Shown piece by piece: positions 1 to 7,500 of a stretch of 7,918 nucleotides of DNA. Position numbers and translations under genes: made by a program. Origin of the DNA: Desulfovibrio sp. (GTDB lineage: Bacteria > Desulfobacterota > Desulfovibrionia > Desulfovibrionales > Desulfovibrionaceae). The notes below the pieces were generated by a model, which did not search any database, was not told the origin of the DNA, and saw nothing but the letters and a program-made list of their open reading frames with translations. Position 1 is the first letter of the stretch. The number at the start of each line of letters is the position of its first letter. The stretch lies in NCBI GenBank assembly GCA_014804915.1, contig JAAUYW010000101.1:1-7918 (forward strand), in the 5' to 3' direction.

Positions 1-813
1 AATGAGCGGGAATTCGCCAAATGTTGCGCGGGCGCGGTCGCCAAAAAAGCGTCCTGCCACCATTGTGGTGGAAAAGCAGGCGAATACCAGGGCTGCTTCC
101 TGCTGGGACGCGTTTTTGACAGAATGCAGGAGCACGCTGCCCCATTCGCCGACCGACCCTTCCGATACGTAGCAGAGCATGGCCATCAGGCCGAGGAAAT
201 AGACGGCTGCGGGGATGCGGTTTTTGGGGGAGGCTGCGGTTTTTTTCTGTTTTTCACCTTTCAGTGTATTGCGGCAGGCCCAGGGCCAGAAAGCGAAATA
301 GGCCAGGGCCACGATCAGGAAATTCGGGAACGGGGAGAGGCCAAGGGCTGCGAAGAGGGAGCCGGAAAGGGAGCCGAGCACGCCGCCTAGGCTGAAAGAG
401 GCATGCAGGGAAGACATGCAGAGGCGGCCGTGGCGGCGCTCAATGGCCATGCCCTGGGCGTTCATCGCCACGTCGCAGAGGCCGTTGCCAAGGCCGGCGA
501 TCAGGCAGAACGCGACAAGGTACCAGTAGCTGAAGGCAAGCGAGGCCAGGATAAGGGCCACTGTGGCGAACAGGGTGGTCGTGGCGGCGATGAGTTTGGG
601 GCCAAAGCGCTCAATGATCAGGCCGCTTGTGAGCAGGCCGCAGAAGCCGGCGATGCCAAAGGCCAGAAGCAGGAAGCCGATCTGGGCGTCATTGGCCTGG
701 GTCATGGCTTTCAGGGCGGGCAGGCGGCCTGTGAAAATTCCGTAGATCAGGCCGATGCAGCCAAAGAACCAGGCGCAGGCAAGGCGCTCCCTTTGAAAGC
801 CGGACAGTTTCAT
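1..813 (-). CDS. MFS transporter, YbjJ-like family (partial, C-terminus outside window)
   Basis: This is the first 271 codons of a major facilitator superfamily carrier of the inner membrane; the substrate is unknown. About eight hydrophobic segments are visible. Helices 1 to 6 fall within residues 10-180. A basic, lysine-rich cytoplasmic loop follows at about 183-198, and helices 7 and 8 lie before the window edge. The loop after helix 2 has a motif A variant (GLIIERFGPK, 64-73), and a second copy of that signature (GRFFGDR) follows helix 8. The stretch DVAMNAQG (114-121) followed by GRLCMSSLHASFSLGG (129-144) is what I associate with the YbjJ-like MFS group. The start ATG at 813-811 overlaps the TGA of the upstream gene as ATGA, and no Shine-Dalgarno sequence is evident before it, so translational coupling is likely. 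MFS proteins usually have about 390-400 residues, so roughly 120-130 are missing. The family call is from motif recall; sugar transport or drug efflux cannot be distinguished. Confidence 0.88.
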   Translation of the reverse strand, partial: MKLSGFQRERLACAWFFGCIGLIYGIFTGRLPALKAMTQANDAQIGFLLLAFGIAGFCGLLTSGLIIERFGPKLIAATTTLFATVALILASLAFSYWYLVAFCLIAGLGNGLCDVAMNAQGMAIERRHGRLCMSSLHASFSLGGVLGSLSGSLFAALGLSPFPNFLIVALAYFAFWPWACRNTLKGEKQKKTAASPKNRIPAAVYFLGLMAMLCYVSEGSVGEWGSVLLHSVKNASQQEAALVFACFSTTMVAGRFFGDRARATFGEFPLI

Positions 814-1244
814 GCCGTTTTGTCGCGTGGCTTGTCAGGCGTTCTGATCCAGCTGAAAAAATACTTCAGCAACGGGAACATGAAGACGACAATCAGGAAG
901 AGGAGCATGATGGAAACAATGAAGCCCTGGTCGTCAGTCCAGACATTCATGACATCGCGGATGAATTGCAGAAAAACTGCCATTGCGGTGCAGAGGGCCG
1001 CGCAGGCATTGAACAGGGAGGTGCCCGAGGCATGGGGATTGAAGGGGGAATCCGAAGTGAGCAGTTTTTTGTCAAAGCAGGTGTAAACAAGCTCAATGGC
1101 AGTGTCGAGCTTGTCGTAAGCCTTGCGCAATGCCTCAGTGTCCGCGGCAGAGGACTGTGGAGCGGCAGTGGCGGATTTCCACCACAAAAAGGCTGAAAGC
1201 AGGAACATGGCGTCAATTAGGAAGTTCTGGATTGCTACAAACAT
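810..1244 (-). CDS. Small three-helix inner-membrane protein, unknown function
   Basis: I do not recognise this 144-residue protein. It has three hydrophobic segments, at about residues 3-22, 76-95 and 106-131. Between the first and second lies a polar, probably helical stretch (about 33-62, including ADTEALRKAYDKLDTAIE). Cysteines sit at 56, 81 and 85. The C-terminus is short and basic (RTPDKPRDKTA). The start at 1244 is chosen because an AGGAG ribosome site lies 7 bases upstream. A longer in-frame reading from a TTG near 1322 would add 26 residues that look non-coding and lacks such a site. The gene comes first in a two-gene unit, and its TGA overlaps the ATG of the MFS transporter. It may be an accessory or partner of that carrier, but only the coupling suggests this. 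That it is a real gene is supported by the ribosome site, the overlap and the plausible membrane topology. Confidence 0.75.
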   Translation of the reverse strand: MFVAIQNFLIDAMFLLSAFLWWKSATAAPQSSAADTEALRKAYDKLDTAIELVYTCFDKKLLTSDSPFNPHASGTSLFNACAALCTAMAVFLQFIRDVMNVWTDDQGFIVSIMLLFLIVVFMFPLLKYFFSWIRTPDKPRDKTA

Positions 1245-1251
1245 GTCCAGG

Positions 1252-1256
1252 CTCCT
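1252..1256 (-). promoter_or_regulatory. Ribosome binding site of the 144-aa membrane protein
   Basis: On the minus strand AGGAG lies 7 bases before the ATG at 1244. It decides the start against the longer TTG-initiated reading from 1322. Confidence 0.8.
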
Positions 1257-1302
1257 GAAAACAGGCGTGTTGGGTTGCGGCGGCGTAAAGGCGTGATTGC
1301 CA

Positions 1303-1360
1303 CAACTTGCGCAGCTTGGCAAGGATTTTGGAAAGGGGGCGATTTCAGAAGCGCAAGTTG
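1303..1360. repeat. Exact 10-bp inverted repeat in the divergent promoter region
   Basis: CAACTTGCGC at 1303-1312 is the exact reverse complement of GCGCAAGTTG at 1351-1360, with 38 bp between the arms. The next base pair on each side does not match. The right arm ends inside the candidate -35 box of the autotransporter promoter. The arm centres are 48 bp apart. This could be a pair of operator half-sites for a looping or dimeric regulator, or chance; the long loop makes a transcribed hairpin less likely. Confidence 0.45.
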
Positions 1361-1386
1361 ACGCTAGCCGAGACTCGCGCTATTTA
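1358..1386 (+). promoter_or_regulatory. Candidate sigma70-type promoter for the autotransporter
   Basis: TTGACG at 1358-1363 matches five of six consensus -35 bases. It is followed after 17 bp by TATTTA at 1381-1386, a weak -10 matching only three of six. Transcription would begin near 1393, giving a leader of about 37 bases. The -35 is convincing and the -10 is not. Confidence 0.4.
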
Positions 1387-1418
1387 TGAAAATTCAGTCA
1401 TTTTGCCCATTTTAATCC

Positions 1419-1422
1419 GGAG
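1419..1422 (+). promoter_or_regulatory. Ribosome binding site of the autotransporter
   Basis: GGAG lies 7 bases before the ATG at 1430. The signal peptide begins directly at that ATG, which supports this start over the later in-frame ATG at 1445. Confidence 0.75.
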
Positions 1423-1429
1423 TTGGCCA

Positions 1430-1519
1430 ATGCGCTTTCTATCCATGTATCTTGGCCTTTGCAAACGCGCGGTGGCAGTCGCAATCCTGTTTTCCTCGCT
1501 TGTCTGCAACACCCTGGCG
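1430..1519 (+). other. Sec signal peptide of the autotransporter
   Basis: Residues 1-30 have a short n-region ending in Lys12-Arg13, a hydrophobic core AVAVAILFSSLV (14-25) and a polar NTLA exit. Cleavage is likely after Ala30 or Ala31, before EPA. Cys26 is not in a lipobox, because Val precedes it, so lipoprotein processing is not expected. No extended N-terminal region like that of some large autotransporters is present. Confidence 0.8.
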
Positions 1520-4500
1520 GCAGAGCCGGCCAGTATGGCCAGCCAGGGCCGGCCAGCGGCGATCGCGCCCGCGGCGTCGGTTTTTGCCAGCGCGCTGTTG
1601 CGGGAAAGAGCGGCCAGGGCGGATGGCGCATACACAATCACCGGCGATGCCAACCGGACTGTCACGCCTGGAGAATATTCGCAGATTATCGTCAATTCGC
1701 CCGCTGCGAGCGCCAATTCTCCCGACATAATCATTGGCCCGGGAACGGTTGTGCTGAATGGAGACGCTCCCCTGTTCAATGTGCCCATAGCGTCAGGCAA
1801 CAACAGCAAGGTGGTGCTGGAGACACAATCGGATCCGGCCATTTTGAGGCTTGCGCAGGGAACGGCCACAGGCACTATCGGAGTGGGGCCGTACCAGACC
1901 AGGGCATCACTGATGAGCGCAAACAGGGACAGCCTGCTCTATATAGGCGACGGCAGCCAGAAGCAGGATCTGCCCACGGTGACAATCACAGGCAACATCA
2001 ACGGAATCGGCAGAAGGGCCATTGAAAGCTACGCTGCGGAATCCCTGCTGGAAACGCAGGGCGCGAACCTGGTTGTCAAGGGCAGTATCAGCAACAACCA
2101 GTCCAGCACAATGCTGCGCACGCTCAATGCCTACAATGGCAGCATTGAAACTCAAACGGGCGGCGCGTCGGAGACCAGCACAAGCGGTTTTTATATCTAT
2201 GCCTATAATGTCAACCTGAAGCCAGGCAATCATGTTTCCGCCGCAGGGGATTTTGCCGCCTCTTCGGTCGCCATACCCGGGAATGCCTATATTTACGCTG
2301 GCAACCGGCTGGATGTCATGGAGGCCATAGGCGGAGCTGGCGGCAGCATGGCCCCTGACTCCAGGCTCGAATCCGCCAAGATGGTGGTTTTGCGCGCCGG
2401 GCTTACAAAGGGCGCGGGTCTGATCAAGTCTGACACAAGATCCATTCTGACGCACGACACCTATGCCGATCATAATGTGGAGACCGCCCTTTTCCCTATC
2501 AAGCAGGGCGGGGATGATTCGCTCAGGCTTGAGGCCGGAGAGGACATTCTGCCAGGCGACACGGATGTTGACGTCATGCGCGCGGGCAGGGATGTAATCG
2601 CTGGCACTTTGACCTTCATGCGGGGAGATCCCAGCGATCCGACTGGCGCGCTGCCAGGCAGATACTTTCTGAATGGCGGCGGCGAGGGCTTTACCTACCC
2701 AAGGGCCGCAATTACCGCCAACACCATTGAAGTCAAGGGGCGGCTGCTTGCGGGCGAGCTGGACATGCCCAGAGCGACGGAAGGCAAAGAGGCCAGCCTG
2801 ACCGCGGGCAATATCTGGATTACCAACAGCGCTCCGGCTGAAAACGGCTTTGAGCAGGCAAGCGGCAATCTCACCCTGGACAACGGCTCGTTCACGCTGA
2901 CAAATCCGGACAATCTGGAAGTGCAGATAGGCCTTGAGGACACCCATATCGCGACTGCAACTCTTGACTACTCAAGCCTTGTAGACGGCGACATGACAGT
3001 TACGCGCAACAGGGACAGCACATTCACCACCCTGAGCGTCGGCGGGAAAGCGGCCATCAGCGAGGGCAAGCTGGGCGGCACATTGCTGAAGGCCAATGCG
3101 GCAGAATTTTCAAATCTAGCAGAAACTGGCATCAGCGATACCCTTGATGTAGCGACAGGCCTGACAATAACCGGCAATGGAGATGCGAAAGTCACGCATA
3201 CGAAAGTTGGCGGCGCGGCGAGCATTGGCGGCGGAACATATTCTGGCACTGACTTTGAAGCTGACAGCGCAGTTTTTACCGGTGTCTCAAGGCTGAATCT
3301 CACAGACAGGCTGACTCTTGAAACCGGCCTGACCATGACGGACAGCGTTGCCGACAGCATTGGCTCCGCCATGGTAAATAACGGCGATGCCACGGTTAGC
3401 GGCGGCTCATACGCCGGCGGCTCGCTGAAGGCGAATAACGCCACGTTCACTGGCGTAAGCGGGGTAACCCTGAATGATAGCCTGAATCTTTCAGGCGACC
3501 TCAGGCTTGAAAGCGCTGGCGCGAGCAATATTGCCTCAGCCACTATTGGCGGCAAGGCCGCGATTTCTGGCGGCTCCTATAGCGGGGGAACATTCTCGGC
3601 AGCCAGCGCGGATTTCAGGGATCTCGATTCCCTGAGCTTGAGCGGCAACTTTGAAACTACGGCCAATGCCACATTTGAAAATGTCAAATCCGCCAATATG
3701 GCCGACATGGCAGTAGGCGGCAGGCTTTCGGTTGCTTCCAGCTACCTGACTGCCAAAACCGCCACTGCTGCTTCGGCAGTTTTTGCCAACAATGCATCTG
3801 CCGAATTTGATGATCTTACCCTGACTGGCGATGATCTCTCCCTGGTCATAGATAGCGGCTCCACGGTATTCATCAATAACGCGCTGACAGATCTCAAGGG
3901 CATTGAGGCGATTCGGGACGGCAAGCTGATCATCCACGGCTATAATGACGCGGCTATGACAATTGCTGAAATTTATATTGACAAGAAAACGGAGGTCGAA
4001 AATGAAAATGGCATTTTCAATCTGACCAAGGGCCTTTATGGCGGCAGCGATGAGGGCGAGCCTTCCAGCGCTAACTTCACGCAGCTGACTGCCGGCAAAG
4101 TTGATATAACCAATGCTGATTTGACGCTTGCAGGCATAGGCAATTATGCCAATAAGGTTGACGGGGATCTGATAATTTACAAGAACGGCGATTCAAGACT
4201 GGGCGACATAACAGTTGGAGGCTCCGTTAAGATAGATGGCGGCACGCTGGAGGCGCTTAAGCTCAGCACAGGCTCGGCTTCGCTTTCAGGCGCGATCCAG
4301 GCCAATATCAGCTCGCTTGTGATTACAGACAAGAATGGCAGCCTGAAGATTGGCGCGTCAGGCGAAGACCGCTCCACGGTTTCGGCAAACAGCGTCGATC
4401 TCAATGGCGCGCCGCTGACCGTGTATGGCGAGAGCGCCTTGCAGATCAATAGCGGCGGCGAGAATGGCGGCAATCTCTCTGCCGGCGCCATAAATATTCC

Positions 4501-7500
4501 TGAAAGCGGCACAGTTTCAGCCTTTGGCGATATTACGGCGGATTCAGCCGCGCTTGGCCAGAAGGGAGCGGAGCTTGCTGGCGCCAATGTGACAATCGCC
4601 AGGCAGCTTACTGAAATGCGGGGCGCGATCACGGCCACGGATGGCAATGTTACGCTTGCCGGCGGAGCCGAAGGTGTCGCAGGCTCAATTACTGCCAATG
4701 ACAGCATAGTAGCCGGAAGCGCAGGAAATTACGCGGATTTGAGCGGCGATGAGCTTGCCCTGGATGCAGGCGCCAATATCAATGCCGGCGCTATCGCCGT
4801 CAGTTCGCTTGCGGCAGGCGCCAATATTGACGCAAAAGATATTACTGCCAAAAAGTTAACAGCAGGCGGCGATGTTGCTGTCAGCGCAGGCTCGCTAAAT
4901 CTCACAGGCGAGGGCAGCTCGATTGGCGGCGCGCTCACAATTAAAGAAAACCGGGACAGCAGTCTTGGCAATCTTGAGATAGGCGGGCCGGTTTCCGCAA
5001 GCGGCGGCAGTCTGGCCGGCGGAAAAGTCAGCGCTGCGGCAGCGACGCTGGAGGGAGCGATTGCGGCCAATATTTCCGAGCTAGTTCTCAATGGCGCTGA
5101 CAGCTTCCTCAATATCGGCAAGGCAGGCGAGGCGGCTTCAAGTCTTGTGGCAAACACGCTCAGTCTTGCTGAGGGGCCGCTCAATGTCTATGGATCCAGC
5201 ACAGTAGATGTGCAAGGCGGATCTGGCGCCGGCGATCTGTCAGCTTCCAGCATTAATATTTTTCAGAATGGGAAGGTCAGCGCCTCTGGCGCGATCACGA
5301 CCGATTCTGCCCAGCTTGGCCAGTCTGGCGCGGAACTGTCTGGCGCAAGCGTCAGCATTGGTCAAGCCCTGGATATGAATGGCGGCGCGGTCAGGGCGAC
5401 AGATGGCGATGTTGCGCTTGGCGGCGGCGCAAAAGGGTCCGGCGGGTCAATCACTGCCAGCAATGACATTGTCGCTGGCGCCCCGGGGAATTACCAGGAC
5501 CTGGGCGGCGGTCTGGATCTGGAGGCCGGCAAAAACATTGCCGCCGGAGTGATTACGGCCAACTCTCTTGCTGCAGGCGCCAATATTGACGCAAAAGATA
5601 TTACTGCCAAAACGTTAACAGCAGGCGGCGATGTTGCTGTCAGCGCTGGCTCGTTAAATCTCACAGGCGACGGCAGCTCGATTGGCGGCAATCTGGTTGC
5701 GATGAGCAACGTCAAAAGCTCATTGGGTTCGCTCGAGGTTGCAGGCCAGACGCGGATGGCCAATGGCGAACTCCAGGCTGCCTCACTTGTTACCGGCAGC
5801 GCCAGTTTCGACAACATAAGGGCTGCATTCGACGAGCTTGTTCTGAGCGATGCTTCTGACGACCGTGAATTTGCGCTGACAGGCACTGGCGCGAATGGCA
5901 GCGAGGCGACGGTCGGAAAGCTGAATCTCAATGGCGGCAGCCTCAGTCTGGCGGCTAACAGCGCCGCTCCGGCAAATCTTTTTGTGGGCGGCTTCACCGC
6001 TCAGGCCGATCTCATCAACGGCAATATCGCGGTCAGCAAAAACGGCTTGCTGGTTTTGGGCGCGCAGAATGCGAATCTTTTGCAGACGCCGATAGCGATC
6101 GCATCCAGCGGCCTTGCGACATTCGCGCTGGCCCAGCCAATGCGCCTGGACAGCAGATTTGGCATTCACGTCACAGGCGCCGGAGCGGCAAGCCCTGCGT
6201 CCGGTTCAATCCGGTTTGATGCAGGCTCCCTGTTTGTGATTGACAGCCGCATGGCCAAGGCTGTTTACGCCTATCTGGGCACGGAAGACAGCATTGTGCC
6301 TTCCGCCCAGCTTTCGGAATCAAGGGGAGCCATTGGCGCGCTCAGCGCGGACAAGGCGTCAGCGCCGGCGAATGTCAGCATGGGCGCGCAAATCTATATC
6401 CGCAATCCCCAGGTCAATACAGTCATAGTAGCCCTGGGTGAAAATATCACGACATTGTATGCGGACAGTACAGGCCGAGCTGGAGATAGCGGCGCGGCTC
6501 CCTGGACTGGCGCGAATCTCGATTATGACAACAAGGACCAGGTTAAAATTACGCGCCTGGAGAATCAGTACGCTGGCCAGTTTCTTGTGCTTCCAGTCAC
6601 AGATCCCGACACACCGGATACGCCAAATCCGCCGCAGCCGGACAATCCCGACACTCCGGACACGCCAAATCCGCCGCAGCCGGACAATCCCGACACTCCG
6701 GACACGCCAAATCCGCCGCAGCCAGATGATCCCGATACTCCGGATACTCCGGATAATCCTGAGCCCGGCAATCCGGAAACTCCTGGCAATCCCGGCGGTT
6801 CTGATACGCCGGAAGGTCCAGGGCTGCCGGATAAGCCGGTTCCGGATTCGCCTTCAACTCCAGTGACCCCGCATCCGGGCACAACGCATCCAAATGCGCA
6901 TCCAGGCATTCATAATGTTATTGAGAACGGCATCAACAAGGGTCACATAGGCACAGAGCCACATCATCTGGTTACGCATCATGGAGCGGGTTTTATTTCC
7001 CATACCCTTGCGCACGGCAATCCGCATGAAGCCACGCGACTGCTCGAGAGCTCGTCGCGGATGATCATTCTGGGCGCAGTGCCGCAGATGGCGCTCTCTG
7101 CCAATGATGCGGCGCATAAGGCGATCAGCGGCAGGCTTGGGCCTGAAAATCTGGCCTGGCAGGGAGATGAGATGAGGGCGCGCAGTTTTGCGCTCTGGGC
7201 AGTGCCAATATATCGGGCCACGAACGCGTGGGAACTGGAGGCTGGCAGCCATGATTATGATTATCACGGCGGACTGGGCGGCGTGGCTATTGGCGCGGAT
7301 GTAACCTGGGATGATATTGTCCGCGCAGGACTCGCATTCAATATTGGCGGGGGTTATTCCAAAAGCGGCGGCCAGCTGGCCGAAACCGCCAACAATATGA
7401 GCTTCTGGGGCCTTGGCGCGTACGCCGGCCTTGCGTATGGCAATTTTGGCGTCTCCGCTGATGTCGGTTTTACTTCAACATATAACAGGGTAAAGCAGGA

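Larger units (their letters stand above)
1245..1429. promoter_or_regulatory. Divergent intergenic control region
   Basis: This 185-bp gap must hold the promoters of both the minus-strand operon and the autotransporter. It contains a candidate plus-strand promoter, ribosome sites at each edge, an exact 10-bp inverted repeat, and a smaller interrupted palindrome (CTTG-G-CAAG, 1315-1323) between the repeat arms. I found no convincing -35/-10 pair for the minus-strand operon. Confidence 0.6.
4157..6070 (+). repeat. Large passenger repeats: two full units of about 254 residues and a truncated third
   Basis: Unit 1 is 4157-4921 (255 codons), unit 2 is 4922-5680 (253 codons), and unit 3 runs from 5681 to about 6070 and then departs. 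Landmarks recur in order: SxLGxLxxGG near each start, AxxSLVI or ISELVL, an LGQxGAELxGA block, a (T/R)ATDG(N/D)V block, GSITAxxxIVAG, GNYxDL, then SLAAGANIDAKDITAK and LTAGGDVAVSAGSLNLTG. Unit 3 keeps only the first part (SSLGSLEVAG, DELVL, TVGKLNLNGGSL). The style resembles filamentous-haemagglutinin-like beta-helix repeats, an inference from wording only. The ends of units 1 and 2 are far more alike than the rest. Confidence 0.85.

Noticed and set aside
240..246. Run of seven T (A7 on the transporter coding strand) as a phase-variation tract
   Set aside because: It is short and encodes part of the expected lysine-rich loop between helices 6 and 7. There is no sign of a broken frame.
124..1086. 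Plus-strand open frames at the left end
   Set aside because: They are antisense to the MFS carrier and the small membrane protein, which show hydrophobic helices, MFS motifs and an ATGA junction on the minus strand.
1245..1322. Longer start (TTG at 1322) for the 144-residue protein
   Set aside because: The extra 26 residues look non-coding, while AGGAG sits 7 bases before the ATG at 1244.
1907..2947. Minus-strand open frame of 346 codons inside the autotransporter
   Set aside because: It lies wholly antisense to the passenger, has no ribosome site I can see, and reads as a mixed composition without domain or membrane pattern. The plus frame gives a coherent signal peptide, repeats and barrel, so this is a shadow.
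2968..5997. Several minus-strand open frames rich in Pro, Ser, Ala and Leu
   Set aside because: They mirror the Gly/Ala/Ser/Asn codons of the repeats on the other strand, and their apparent similarity to each other comes from the passenger repeats.
6482..6505. GDSG followed by AAPW, reminiscent of a serine-protease active-site motif
   Set aside because: It lies in the pre-barrel region near residue 1685, not in an N-terminal protease domain, and no catalytic His/Asp context is recognisable. Chance in a Gly/Asp/Ser-rich protein.
6565..6909. Minus-strand frame with a Gly-Val-Ser collagen-like repeat
   Set aside because: It is the complement of the 42-bp Pro/Asp/Thr repeat. The plus-strand frame continues through it without interruption.
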